This document shows, piece by piece, positions 1 through 8,467 of a stretch of DNA of 64,000 bases; positions within the stretch are counted from its first letter, which is position 1; every line of letters begins with the position of its first letter. The stretch spans positions 992,001 through 1,056,000 of the forward strand of contig CAVPDR010000002.1 in assembly GCA_963702705.1 (NCBI GenBank), in the 5' to 3' direction. This DNA is from VRUE01 sp963702705 (GTDB lineage Bacteria; Actinomycetota; Thermoleophilia; Solirubrobacterales; 70-9). Below the pieces are notes generated by a model. The model searched no databases, was not told where the DNA came from, and was given only the letters and a program-made list of their open reading frames with translations. Made by a program: the position numbers and the translations under genes.

Positions 1-377
1 ACGTGGGGGCTGTGCGGATCGCCTTCTTCGTCGGAGAAGGCGTGGTGCTTGCGGTGATCGGCGACCCAGGAGATCACCGGGCCCTCGATCGCGGCGGAGC
101 CAAGGATCGCCAGCAGGCCGTGCAGCCAGGTCTTTGCCTTGAAGCTGCGGTGGGTGAGGTGGCGGTGGAAGCCGACCGTTATCCCCATTCCGGTGAAGAA
201 GTACATGCCGCAGAAGAGGAAGACGTCGCTCCAGTGCAGGGCCTTGCCCCAGACCTGCCAGCCGGCGAAGCCGAGCGCGACGAAGGGGATCAGGGTGACG
301 AGGCCGGTGATGATCCGATCGCGCGTCTCGTTGGCGACCGGCTGGATATCGGATGGGAGTGGTCCCGCTGCTTCCAT
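1..377 (-). CDS. Membrane fatty-acid (delta-9 type) desaturase, N-terminal part
   Basis: The minus strand from ATG at 377 reads 125 codons and runs off the window edge, so only the amino-terminal part is present. It has hydrophobic segments around residues 23-45 and 51-70, the first histidine box HRHLTH at residues 71-76 and the second box HRKHH at 108-112. In this family the boxes bind the di-iron centre that inserts a double bond into an acyl-CoA or acyl-lipid chain at the membrane. An upstream ATG in the same region runs into a TGA at once, which fixes the start. The gene is divergent from the cyclopropane synthase, so two lipid-modifying enzymes stand back to back. The family is clear; substrate and regiospecificity are not visible. 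Confidence 0.9.
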   Translation of the reverse strand, partial: MEAAGPLPSDIQPVANETRDRIITGLVTLIPFVALGFAGWQVWGKALHWSDVFLFCGMYFFTGMGITVGFHRHLTHRSFKAKTWLHGLLAILGSAAIEGPVISWVADHRKHHAFSDEEGDPHSPH

Positions 378-465
378 CAAGTGGGGCCGATCATACGGAT
401 CGGCGACCCAAGAAAAGCTGAAGGCCCCTTCCGGTCGCGGCGCGGCGTCGGTAGGGTCCGCGCCG

Positions 466-1677
466 ATGCCGTTCGCCAGTACCGCTCCGCTGCGTCGTCA
501 GATCGAAGCGCGCATCCCCGAGCGACCCTTCACGGTCGAGTTCTGGGATGGCACGCGGCTTCCCTCAATGGATGGCAGCGGTCCCACCTTCCGCGTCCGC
601 TCGCCCCGCGCCGCCGCCCACGCGCTGCGCGCGCCCGGCCAGCTCGGGCTCGGGCGCGCCTACGTCAGCGGCGACATCGAGGTCGACGACATGGACGCCG
701 TGATCGAGCTGCTCGACAGCTGGCAGGCGCCGCCGTTGGACGGGGCCGCCAAGCGCGGCCTGCTGTTCGGCGCCGTGCGCGCGGCCGGGATCCAGCGGCC
801 GCCGCGCCGGCCCGCCGCCGAGCTCGTGCTCAGCGGTCGCCGCCACAGCAAGGAGCGCGACGCCAAGGCCGTGCGCCACCACTACGACGTCTCCAATGAC
901 TTCTTCGCCCTCTTCCTCGATGAGTCGATGACCTACAGCTGCGCCTTCTTCTCGGGCGGCGCCGAGACCCTCGAGCAGGCACAGGAAGAGAAGCTCGACA
1001 CCGTGGCCCGCAAGCTCGACCTGAAGGAGGGCGAGCGCGTCCTCGACGTCGGCTGCGGCTGGGGCGCCTTCCCCCTGCGCGCCGCAACCAGGTACGGCGC
1101 CAGCGTCCTCGGCATCACGCTTTCGCCCCCGCAGGCAGAGGAGGCGCGACGGCGAGCCGAGGAGGCCGGCGTGGCCGACCGAGTCGAGGTGCGCGTGATG
1201 GACTACCGCGACCTCGCGGCCAGCGGCGAGCGCTTCGACGCGATCGCCTCGATCGGCATGGTCGAGCACGTCGGCGAGGAGCAGATCGACGTCTACGCCC
1301 ACACTCTGGCCGGACTGCTCGAGCCAGGCGGGCGCCTACTCAACCACGGCATCGCCCGCCTACGCCACACCGATCCCGAGGCCGGCGCCTTCTCCGAGCG
1401 CTACGTCTTTCCCGATGGCGAACCGCTGCACCTCTCGCGCGTGTTGCTGGCGCTCGAACGCGCCGGCTTCGTCACCCGCCACGTCTCCGAGCACGGCTCC
1501 GACTACGCCGAGACCCTGCGCCACTGGGCGCGGCGGCTGGATGAGAACCTTGACGAGGCGCTGCGGCTGGCGGGGCCCGAACGGGTCCGCGTCTGGCGCC
1601 TCTACCTGCGGGCGGCGCGCAACGGCTTCGAGAACGGCTTCCTGAGCATCTACCAGGCGCGTTGCAGCCTGGCCTGA
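466..1677 (+). CDS. cfa: Cyclopropane-fatty-acyl-phospholipid synthase
   Basis: Encodes 403 residues, typical of the family. The N-terminal ~130 residues form the lipid-binding part. The methyltransferase domain has the SAM motif VLDVGCGWGAFPL near residue 191, preceded by the family hallmark HHYDVSNDFFALFLD and TYSCAFF. SIGMVEHVG follows near 262. The enzyme transfers a methylene group from S-adenosylmethionine to a double bond of a membrane phospholipid acyl chain. The frame is open further upstream, but codons before ATG 466 encode an unrelated basic stretch overlapping the divergent desaturase, so ATG 466 is chosen. The pairing with a desaturase suggests a shared role in membrane adaptation, which is inference. 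Confidence 0.93.
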   Translation: MPFASTAPLRRQIEARIPERPFTVEFWDGTRLPSMDGSGPTFRVRSPRAAAHALRAPGQLGLGRAYVSGDIEVDDMDAVIELLDSWQAPPLDGAAKRGLLFGAVRAAGIQRPPRRPAAELVLSGRRHSKERDAKAVRHHYDVSNDFFALFLDESMTYSCAFFSGGAETLEQAQEEKLDTVARKLDLKEGERVLDVGCGWGAFPLRAATRYGASVLGITLSPPQAEEARRRAEEAGVADRVEVRVMDYRDLAASGERFDAIASIGMVEHVGEEQIDVYAHTLAGLLEPGGRLLNHGIARLRHTDPEAGAFSERYVFPDGEPLHLSRVLLALERAGFVTRHVSEHGSDYAETLRHWARRLDENLDEALRLAGPERVRVWRLYLRAARNGFENGFLSIYQARCSLA

Positions 1678-1712
1678 CGGAAGCTATCCTTGACACCGTA
1701 TGCAGTGTCAAG
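1662..1712 (+). promoter_or_regulatory. Promoter and palindromic operator over the start of the first HTH gene
   Basis: A -35-like TTGCAG (1662-1667) and -10-like TATCCT (1685-1690) are 17 bp apart. They would place the transcript start within about 10 nt of ATG 1700, so the mRNA could be leaderless. Over this lies an inverted repeat CTTGACAC (1689-1696) / GTGTCAAG (1705-1712) with an 8-nt spacer, covering the start codon. This is the layout expected for autorepression by the HTH protein it precedes. The repeat is seen directly; its function is inferred. Confidence 0.5.
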
Positions 1713-2074
1713 AAGATCTCGGCCAGCTGTTGAAGGCAGCCCGTGAAGCCCAAGGGCTGAGCCAGCGACGCTTGGCACTCCGTGCCGGAACCAGCCAGGA
1801 CGCGATCAGCCGGATCGAGCGCGGAGTTGAGGCTCCGACCCTGGAGCGCTTCGGTCAGCTGATGCTGGCAATGGGCCGGCGGGTCTCCGTAGACATCGAG
1901 CCGATGGAAGGTCGCGTGCCGGCCACCGAGCTGGCCGTCTCCGGCGCGATGTCGCCGGAGCAGCGCCTGCGCGAGGCGAGCTCGTGGAACCGACTGGCCT
2001 CTCAGGCCGACGCGGCGGGCAGGAAGGCGCGGCGCGAAGGACATCCGGCGACCCGGATCGAGCGCGATGGGTGA
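1700..2074 (+). CDS. XRE-family HTH protein, probable antitoxin/repressor of a nucleotidyltransferase pair
   Basis: The 124-residue protein starts with a helix-turn-helix domain of the lambda-Cro/XRE type (residues ~7-62, core LSQRRLALRAGTSQDAISRIERG). A short tail continues to the C-terminus without further recognisable domain. Its stop overlaps the downstream nucleotidyltransferase start by 8 bp, so the two are probably co-translated. An HTH gene followed by an AbiEii/MNT-like nucleotidyltransferase is a recurrent toxin-antitoxin arrangement, with the HTH protein acting as DNA-binding antitoxin and autorepressor. The start codon lies inside the palindrome at 1689-1712. The DNA-binding assignment is firm; the antitoxin role is inference from context. 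Confidence 0.75.
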   Translation: MQCQEDLGQLLKAAREAQGLSQRRLALRAGTSQDAISRIERGVEAPTLERFGQLMLAMGRRVSVDIEPMEGRVPATELAVSGAMSPEQRLREASSWNRLASQADAAGRKARREGHPATRIERDG

Positions 2075-2585
2075 GCCGGGGAAACAAGCGGTGCAACCGC
2101 TCGATGTCAATGGCCTGCTCGGGATCCTGGCCGGCCACGAGGTCGCCTATGTAGTCATCGGGGGAGTCGCAGCACAGGTCCACGGCCATCGCCGCACGAC
2201 GATGGATCTCGACCTCACGCCGGATCCAGACACCGAGAACCTTCGCCGCCTTTCCGCGGCGCTGGAGGATCTGGAAGCGGAACCGGCCGATCCGGACCTG
2301 ACCCAAGGCGAAATCTCAGCCGTCGATCCCGAACGCCTGGCTCTGGCGGCGATCGTGCCGCCGCTGATGACCCGGCACGGACAGGTCCACATCCTCAAGG
2401 AGCCGAAGGGGGCTCGATCGTTTGAGCAACTGCTCGACGCGGCCCTGGTGGTCGAGATCGATGGAATCGAGGTCGCGATCGCATCTCTCGACGACCTGAT
2501 CCGGATGAAGCGCGCCGCCGGGCGGCCGGGGGATCTCGACGACATCGCCGTCTTGACCGAGGCTGAGCGCCGGCGCGGAGACTAG
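2067..2585 (+). CDS. AbiEii/MNT-like nucleotidyltransferase, probable toxin partner
   Basis: The 172-residue protein carries the minimal nucleotidyltransferase signature: VIGGVAAQVHGHRRTTMDLD around residues 29-48, that is GG..A...HG, R.T and a D-x-D metal-binding pair (DLDL). The C-terminal part, with LDDLIRMKRAAGRPGDLDDI, is the usual closing helix of this group. Family members transfer nucleotides to RNA or protein targets, and many act as toxins. It overlaps the HTH gene by 8 bp and nearly touches the convergent HAD gene. The target cannot be read from the sequence. A second, divergent HTH-nucleotidyltransferase pair lies at 16.5-17.4 kb. Confidence 0.72.
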   Translation: MGEPGKQAVQPLDVNGLLGILAGHEVAYVVIGGVAAQVHGHRRTTMDLDLTPDPDTENLRRLSAALEDLEAEPADPDLTQGEISAVDPERLALAAIVPPLMTRHGQVHILKEPKGARSFEQLLDAALVVEIDGIEVAIASLDDLIRMKRAAGRPGDLDDIAVLTEAERRRGD

Positions 2586-3262
2586 GCCGGGAAACCCCGT
2601 TCGACGGTCTCGAGCGCCCAGTCCGCGCCCGAGTCCAGGAGCTGTTCGACCTCATAGCTGCCGGTGGCGACGCCGGCCACCTTGATGCCCGCTCCGTGGC
2701 CGGCCTTGACGTCGCGCGGAGTGTCGCCGACAGCTATGCAGGCGCCGTCGGAGAGGGCTCCGCCGGAGACGAGGGCTCCGCGGCGCAGGGCGGCCTTCGT
2801 CACCTCGGTGCGATCGGCGGAGTCGGAGCCGTAGCCGCCGAAACTGAAGAAGCGGTTGAGGTGGCCGCGGGCGAGCTTGATGTGGGCGGCCGCCTCAATG
2901 TTGCCGGTAACCAGGCCGAGCAGGACGCCGTCCTCGATCAGGCGATCAAGCAGTTCCTCGATCCCCGGCATCAGCCGGTAGCCGGCCGACTCGGCGACGG
3001 CGCCGGGGAGGTGCTTGAGGTAACAGCCGATCGCCTTCGAGCGCTCTTCCTGGCTGCCCTCGCGGCCGATCACCTCGCGGAAGATGATCGCCGCGATCTC
3101 AGGGTCGGTCATGCCGGCGTCGGTGTGCTCGGCGACGTCGGCCTCGACTCCGTGCAGCTCCTCGAAGGCGCGCTGCCAGGCGACCCCGCCGGCGCCGCCG
3201 GTCACCAGGAGCGTGCCGTCGATGTCGAAGAGGACGGCACGAATGGCACCCACCTCACTCAC
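2582..3262 (-). CDS. HAD-superfamily phosphatase (phosphoglycolate-phosphatase-like)
   Basis: The 226 residues show all HAD motifs in order: FDIDGTLL (residues ~12-19, nucleophile and acid/base Asp), VTGN (motif II), a lysine in the region following HLNRFFSFGGYGSD, and VGDTPRDVKAG (motif III/IV). The helical insert between motifs I and II is a C1-type cap, as in Gph/phosphoglycolate phosphatases and beta-phosphoglucomutases. The exact sugar phosphate or 2-phosphoglycolate substrate is not determined. Its start overlaps the end of cydB by 8 bp, so it is the last gene of the tkt-tal-pgi-cydA-cydB run. A role in clearing a phosphorylated by-product of that sugar metabolism is possible but only inferred. 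Confidence 0.85.
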   Translation of the reverse strand: MSEVGAIRAVLFDIDGTLLVTGGAGGVAWQRAFEELHGVEADVAEHTDAGMTDPEIAAIIFREVIGREGSQEERSKAIGCYLKHLPGAVAESAGYRLMPGIEELLDRLIEDGVLLGLVTGNIEAAAHIKLARGHLNRFFSFGGYGSDSADRTEVTKAALRRGALVSGGALSDGACIAVGDTPRDVKAGHGAGIKVAGVATGSYEVEQLLDSGADWALETVERGFPA

Positions 3263-4274
3263 CGAGCAGCTCCTTCTGGCTGAGCCAATACAGGAGTCCG
3301 AGGGCAGGCAGGACGAGGATCGCGGCGACGATGAAGACGACGATCACCGAGGAAAGCGTGTCCGGGGGCGCCGCCGACTGGGTGATCTTCAGCGAGGTCG
3401 GGATCAGGTAGGGGAACTGGGCGACGCCCCAGCCCCAGATCACGGCGATCACGGCGCCGGCGGCGAGCGGGCGCAACAGTCCCGGCAAGCGCATTCCCAG
3501 GCGGCCGACGGCGGAGAGCAGGATGGCGAGGACGCCAATCCCGCAGAGTGCCGAGAGGATCACCAGCGGCAGGCCCTGGTCGATGAGGCGATCGAAGATG
3601 TAGCGGGCTTCGGCGTGCAGCTCGATCAAGCCGAAGGCGGCCGCGGCCCCGGCAACCGCCGCTGCGCCGAGGGCGCGGCGGGCGAAGTAGCCGGCGAGAC
3701 CCTCGTCTCCCGAGCGGCGAGCGTCGCCGATCAGAAAGACGGCGGAGAGGTAGGCACCGCTGGCGACGAACATCACCCCGGTCAGCAGCGGCAGCGGCTC
3801 GAGCCAACTCGAGAAGGCCGGACCGTTGCCGCCGGCCGGAACGTTGCCGGAAGCGACCGCGCCCACCACCGCGCCCATGAAGAACGGGGTCAGCAGCGAG
3901 GAGATCGCGAAGGTCGCGCCGGCGGCACGGCGCCCGGAGAGGCCGACGATCGACTTGCGGAAAGCGAAACCCGAGCCGCGCAGGACGATGCCAACCGCTG
4001 CCAGCGCGATCGGTACGTAGAGCGTCGTCATCACGGCGCTGAAGGCCGGCGGGAAGGCGGTCCAGAGGACGACGAGGATGAAGATCAACCAGACGTGGTT
4101 GGCCTCCCAGACCGGGGTCAGCGAGCGCTGGATCAGCGCCCGCGGCCGCTCGCCACGCTCGGCGCCGCCGGCGATCAGGTCCCAGAAGCCGGCGCCGAAG
4201 TCGGCGCCGCCAAAGAGCGCGTAGAAGGTCGCGCCGACCCAGAGGATCGCGGCGCAGATATCGGCCCGCGTCAC
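3255..4274 (-). CDS. cydB: Cytochrome bd ubiquinol/menaquinol oxidase subunit II
   Basis: The 339-residue polytopic protein begins with the family's typical TM1 (ICAAILWVGATFYALFGGADFGAGFWDL) and the loop VWEANHVWLIFILVVLWTAFPPAF, both diagnostic for CydB. About eight to nine membrane helices are visible. CydB pairs with CydA to form the high-affinity bd-type terminal oxidase, which reduces oxygen with quinol electrons. The gene follows cydA after ~50 bp that hold a 49-bp palindrome. cydC/cydD-type assembly transporter genes are absent from the window. Confidence 0.95.
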   Translation of the reverse strand: MTRADICAAILWVGATFYALFGGADFGAGFWDLIAGGAERGERPRALIQRSLTPVWEANHVWLIFILVVLWTAFPPAFSAVMTTLYVPIALAAVGIVLRGSGFAFRKSIVGLSGRRAAGATFAISSLLTPFFMGAVVGAVASGNVPAGGNGPAFSSWLEPLPLLTGVMFVASGAYLSAVFLIGDARRSGDEGLAGYFARRALGAAAVAGAAAAFGLIELHAEARYIFDRLIDQGLPLVILSALCGIGVLAILLSAVGRLGMRLPGLLRPLAAGAVIAVIWGWGVAQFPYLIPTSLKITQSAAPPDTLSSVIVVFIVAAILVLPALGLLYWLSQKELLGE

Positions 4275-4288
4275 GCCTCAAACCCCCC

Positions 4289-4337
4289 GCCGATGGGCCT
4301 GAAACGTCCAATATTTGGACGTTTCAGGCCCATCGGC
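4289..4337. repeat. 49-bp perfect palindrome between cydA and cydB
   Basis: Arms of 23 bp (4289-4311 and 4315-4337) are perfectly complementary around a TAT centre; the core of each arm is GGGCCTGAAACGTCC or its complement. The cydA stop codon (4324-4326) lies inside the right arm, so the last cydA codons are part of the repeat. A related hairpin sharing CCGAYGGGCCTRAAAC is found after zwf (20618-20664), which suggests a small dispersed family. Possible roles are attenuation between cydA and cydB, transcript stabilisation, or a REP-like element. Confidence 0.85.
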
Positions 4338-5718
4338 CCGCCTTTTCGGAGGGCGGGGCGTAGGGGGTGCCCTCGGGGTCGGCGGTACCCTCGCGCCAGC
4401 GGCGGGACATGGCGCGGAGGACTCCGATCGCGATCGTCCCTATCGCCGCGTAGAGCAGCAGGACGAGGGCGAAGCTGAACCAGATCCCCTTGGCGTCGGT
4501 GACCGCTTCTGCGGTGCGCATGTAGCCCTGCACGATCCAGGGCTGGCGGCCGACCTCGGTGACGATCCAGCCGGCCCAGAGGGCGAGGATCGCGCCGGCG
4601 CCGGAGATCGCCACCGCGCGGAGGAACCAGGGCGTTTGCGGGATGTCGCGTCGCCGCCACCAGACGAAGGCGAGCCAGGCGCCGAGCGCGAGCAGGGCGG
4701 TGCCGATCCCGACCATGCCATCAAAGGCGAGGTGCAGCAGCGTGTTGTCCGGCGGCCGTTCGTCGACCGGAATGTTGGCGAGGCCGGTGACCTTGGTGTC
4801 GCTGCTGAAGCCGACCAGGAAGGAGTCGAGGTCGGGGATCGGGATCGCTCCCTTGACCCCGTCGCTGGTGCAGATGCCGCCGACGTACTCGGTCTGGTGG
4901 GTGCCGGTCTTCTCGATGCACTCCATGCCGGCGAACTTGGCCGGCTGGTGGTCGGCGACTTCGCGCGACGCGGTGTCGCCAACGAAGAGCTGGACCGGCG
5001 TCGCGATGCAGGCGATCGTCAGCGGGATCAGCAGGCCGAGCCGGTGCAGGCGGTCGCGCCGCCCCTTCAGCATCCCGACCGCGTAGATCGAGGCGACAAG
5101 GAAGCCGACGACCATGTAGGCGGCGAGGATCATGTGCGGGACCTCGTAGCCGGTGGCGGGGTTGAAGAGGATCTGCCCGGGGTCGGTGTCGACGACCTTG
5201 CCCGCCGCGTCGAGGGTGAAGCCCTGCGGCTGGTTCATCCAGGCGTTGGCGGCAACCACTGAGAAGGCGCCGCCGATTCCGGTCACCACCATCGGCACGC
5301 CCGACCACCAGTGGGCCCAGCCGCCGAGTCGCTTCCAGCCGTAGATGTAGATCGCCAGGAAGATCGCCTCGGTGAAGAAGAAGAGCCCCTCGATCGCGAA
5401 AGCGATGCCGAAGGCGGAGCCGAAGCGGTCCATGAAGTGGGGCCAGAGCAGGCCGAACTCGAAGCTCAGCACGGTGCCGGTGACGGCGCCGACGGCAAAG
5501 GTCACCGCCATCGCCTTCGACCAGCGGCGGGCCAGCTCCATCGCCGCCTCGTCGCCGCGTTTGAGGCCGACGTAGTTGGCGATCAGGATCATCGCCGGCA
5601 GGGCGACGCCGAGGCAGGAGAGGACGATGTGGAAGGCGAGGGTGAAGGCCATCTGCTCGCGGGCGGCGAGCAGGTTCGACGCCGACGCCGCCAGGGGGAG
5701 CGGGTCGAGCGAGGGCAT
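4324..5718 (-). CDS. cydA: Cytochrome bd oxidase subunit I
   Basis: The 464-residue protein starts REQMAFTLAFHIVLSCLGVALPAM, containing the haem-ligand histidine of TM1. It continues with FEFGLLWPHFMDRFGSAFG, FAIEGLFFFTEAIFLAIYIYGW, the conserved NAWMNQPQGF, and GRQPWIVQGYMRT near the end. The quinol-binding loop around residues 230-310 is of the short type, and two cysteines sit in that extracytoplasmic stretch. The subunit carries haems b558, b595 and d and oxidises quinol. It starts 10 nt after pgi stops, linking it to the sugar-phosphate run upstream. The final residues are encoded within the palindrome at 4289-4337. Confidence 0.96.
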   Translation of the reverse strand: MPSLDPLPLAASASNLLAAREQMAFTLAFHIVLSCLGVALPAMILIANYVGLKRGDEAAMELARRWSKAMAVTFAVGAVTGTVLSFEFGLLWPHFMDRFGSAFGIAFAIEGLFFFTEAIFLAIYIYGWKRLGGWAHWWSGVPMVVTGIGGAFSVVAANAWMNQPQGFTLDAAGKVVDTDPGQILFNPATGYEVPHMILAAYMVVGFLVASIYAVGMLKGRRDRLHRLGLLIPLTIACIATPVQLFVGDTASREVADHQPAKFAGMECIEKTGTHQTEYVGGICTSDGVKGAIPIPDLDSFLVGFSSDTKVTGLANIPVDERPPDNTLLHLAFDGMVGIGTALLALGAWLAFVWWRRRDIPQTPWFLRAVAISGAGAILALWAGWIVTEVGRQPWIVQGYMRTAEAVTDAKGIWFSFALVLLLYAAIGTIAIGVLRAMSRRWREGTADPEGTPYAPPSEKAGRWA

Positions 5719-5728
5719 GTAGGCGACC

Positions 5729-7370
5729 CTACTCCCCGCGGCGGGCGCTGCGGTAGCGGCGGATCAGCGCGTTGGTCGAGCTGTCGTGGCGGAGCTTCGG
5801 CTCCTCGTCGGCCTCGAGCTCGGGGATGATCGCCACCGCCAGGGCCTTGCCGAGCTCGACGCCCCACTGGTCGAAGGAGTCGATGCCCCAGATCGCGCCC
5901 TGGGTGAAGACGCTGTGCTCGTAGAGGGCGACCAGGGTGCCCAGGGTGTGCGGGTCGAGCCGCTCGGCGAGGATCGTGTTGGAGGGGCGGTTGCCCTCCA
6001 TCACCCGGTGCGGCACGACCGCCTCAGGCGTGCCCTCCTCGCGCACCTGCTCGGGCGTCTTGCCGAAGGCGAGCGCCTCGCTCTGGGCGAAGACGTTGGA
6101 CATCAGCAGGTCGTGGTGGTTGCCAAGCGGGTTGTTGGAGTGGAAGAAGCCGATGAAGTCGCAGGGGATCAGCCGCGTGCCCTGGTGGATCAGCTGGTAG
6201 AAGGAGTGCTGGCCGTTGGTCCCCGGCTCGCCCCAGAAGATCGCGCCGGTGTCGTAGTCGACGTGGGCGCCGTCCAAAGTCACGTGCTTGCCGTTGGACT
6301 CCATCGTCAGCTGCTGCAGGTAGGCGGGGAAGCGGTGCAGGTACTGGTCGTAGGGGAAGACGCCGCAGGTCTGGGCGCCGAAGAAGTCGGAGTACCAGAC
6401 GCTGAGCAAGCCCATCAGCGCCGGCAGGTTCTGGCGCCAGGGGCGCCTCGCGGAAGTGCTCGTCCATCGCGTGGAAGCCGGCCAGCATCTCCTCGAAGCG
6501 GGCCGGGCCGATCGCCAGCATGGTCGAGAGGCCGATCGCCGAGTCCATCGAGTAGCGGCCCCCCACCCACTCCCAGAAGCCGAACATGTTGTCGGTGTCG
6601 ATGCCGAACTTGGACACCTCCTCGGCGTTGGTCGAGACGGCGACGAAGTGCTTGGCGACCGCGGCCTCCTCGCCGCCGAGGCCGGCCAGCGACCACTCGC
6701 GGGCGGTGTGGGCGTTGGTCATCGTCTCCAGCGTGGTGAAGGTCTTCGAGGAGATGACGAAGAGCGTCTCCTCGGGATCGAGGTCGCGGGTCGACTCGGC
6801 GAAGTCGGTGCCGTCGACGTTGGAGACGAAGCGAAAGGTCATCTCGCGGCGCGAGTAGTGGCGCAGCGCCTCATAGGCCATCACCGGGCCGAGGTCGGAG
6901 CCGCCGATGCCGACGTTGACGACGTTGCGGATCGGCTTGCCGGTGTGGCCGGTCCACTCGCCCGAGTGGACGCGCTCGACGAAGGCGGCCATGCGGTCGA
7001 GCGTCTCGTGCACCTCTTTGACCACGTCGACGCCGTCGACGATCAGCGAGCGCCCGCGCGGCATCCGCAGCGCCACGTGCAGCACGGCGCGGTCCTCGGA
7101 GACGTTGATGTGCTCGCCGGCGAACATCGCTTCGCGGCGCTCCTCGACCCCGCACTCCTTCGCCAGCTGGCCGAGCAGCAGCAGCGTCTCGTCGCTGATC
7201 CGGTTCTTGGAGAAGTCGAGGTGGAGGCCGGCGCCGTCGGCGATCAGCCGCTCGCCGCGCGCCGGGTCGGCGGCGAAGAGATCTCGCAGGTGCTCCCTCT
7301 CGATCGCGGCGAAGTGCTGCTCGAGCTCAGCCCAAGCGGGCCGCTGGCGCAACGCCGGCGCCTCGCTCAC
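5729..7370 (-). CDS. pgi: Glucose-6-phosphate isomerase, frame broken by one extra base
   Basis: Interconverts glucose 6-phosphate and fructose 6-phosphate in the cytoplasm. The first part reads to ~6437 with NVGIGGSDLGPVMAYEALRH, VSNVDGTDFAE, SSKTFTTLETMTNA and NMFGFWEWVGGRYSMDSAIGL. The second part continues in another frame from NLPALMGLLSVWYSDFFGAQ through GEPGTNGQHSFYQLIHQG to the end. Removing one base near 6437 (between APL and RQNLPAL) restores a 546-residue protein of normal family length. The GTG start at 7370 overlaps the transaldolase stop as GTGA, matching the 4-bp coupling seen between the preceding genes. Strong conservation on both sides suggests sequence error rather than decay. 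Confidence 0.92.
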
Positions 7371-8467
7371 GCGCGTGCCCCAGCCTGCGACTCGATCGTC
7401 TTCAGCATCTCGTCCCAGGACTTGGCGAAGGCCTCCTTGCCCTCCTCCTGCAGCCGCTTGGCGAGCGCGGCGACGTCGATACCCGCATCGCCGAATTTCG
7501 CCAGCACCTGCTCGCAATCGCCACCATCGGCCGGGACCAGCTCGCCGACCTCGCCGTGATCGGCGAAGGCGTTCAGGGTCGGCTCGGGCATCGTGTTGAC
7601 GGTGAAGGGCGAGGCGAAGCCCTCGATGTAGAGGATGTCGGAGGCGTTCGGGTCCTTGGTGCCGGTGCTGGCCCAGAGCAGGCGCTGCGGTCGGGCGCCC
7701 TCGTTCATCAGCCGCTGCATGCGGTCCGAGTCGAGCAGCTCGCGGTAAGCGCGGTAAGCCTGGAAACCGATCGCCAGGCCGAGCCGGTTGTGCAGCTCGT
7801 CGGGTACTTCGCCTGCGACGGCGACGTCCCAGCGGCTCATGAAGATCGACGCGACCGAGGTGACGTCGGCGCTGAGCTCCGCCTCTATCCGCCGCTCGAT
7901 CCCCTTCAGGTAGGCGTCGGCGGCAGCAAGGTACTGCTCCGCGTCGAAAAGCAGGGTGACGTTGATCGGGATGCCGGCGAAGATCGACTCCTCGATCGCC
8001 GTCAGGCCCGCCTCGGTCCCCGGGATCTTGATGAAGAGGTTGTCGCGCTCCGCCTTGGCGTGCAGGGCGGCGGCCTCCTCGATCGTCGCCTCGGCATCGT
8101 CGGCGATCAGCGGTGAGACCTCGAGCGAGCAGAAGCCATCGACTTCGGCGGTGCGCTCGTGGACGCCCTTGAAGAGATCGGTTGCCTCGCGCAAATCGGC
8201 AAGGGCCAACTCGAAGAAGATCCGCTCGGTGGCGGTCGCGCCAATTCCCTTCTCGGGGATAGGACCGGCGCTGAGCTCGGCGATCTGCTCGTCGTAGGCG
8301 TCGCCGCCGGAGATCGCCTTGTCGAAGATCGTCGGGTTCGAGGTCAGGCCGGTGACCGAGAGCTCCTCGATGTAGCCGCGCAGGGTGCCGTCGGCCAGCA
8401 TCGTGCGGGTGATGTTGTCGAGCCAGAGGCTCTGGCCAATGTCGTGCAGCTTCGCGGTCGGCTTCAT
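7367..8467 (-). CDS. tal: Transaldolase
   Basis: The 366 residues match the long actinobacterial/TalB-like type. Visible motifs are GLTSNPTIFDKAI near residue 40, SLEVSPLIADDA, LFIKIPGTEAGL with the Schiff-base lysine (~residue 147) and INVTLLF. ASIFMSRWD, RLLWASTGTKDPNASD and a YIEGFASPFTVNTMPEPTL stretch follow. It transfers a dihydroxyacetone unit between sedoheptulose 7-phosphate and glyceraldehyde 3-phosphate in the non-oxidative pentose phosphate pathway. Its ATG overlaps the transketolase stop as ATGA and its own stop overlaps the pgi start as GTGA. The three genes therefore look translationally coupled. Confidence 0.96.
   Translation of the reverse strand: MKPTAKLHDIGQSLWLDNITRTMLADGTLRGYIEELSVTGLTSNPTIFDKAISGGDAYDEQIAELSAGPIPEKGIGATATERIFFELALADLREATDLFKGVHERTAEVDGFCSLEVSPLIADDAEATIEEAAALHAKAERDNLFIKIPGTEAGLTAIEESIFAGIPINVTLLFDAEQYLAAADAYLKGIERRIEAELSADVTSVASIFMSRWDVAVAGEVPDELHNRLGLAIGFQAYRAYRELLDSDRMQRLMNEGARPQRLLWASTGTKDPNASDILYIEGFASPFTVNTMPEPTLNAFADHGEVGELVPADGGDCEQVLAKFGDAGIDVAALAKRLQEEGKEAFAKSWDEMLKTIESQAGARA

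Noticed and set aside
3..899. Long plus-strand open frame overlapping the desaturase and cyclopropane synthase
   Set aside because: Composition is Arg/Ala/Asp-rich shadow sequence with no family pattern; the minus-strand desaturase explains the first 377 bp.
3084..5262. Long plus-strand frames opposite cydB and cydA
   Set aside because: Antisense shadows of GC-rich coding; the minus-strand proteins show clear cytochrome bd motifs.
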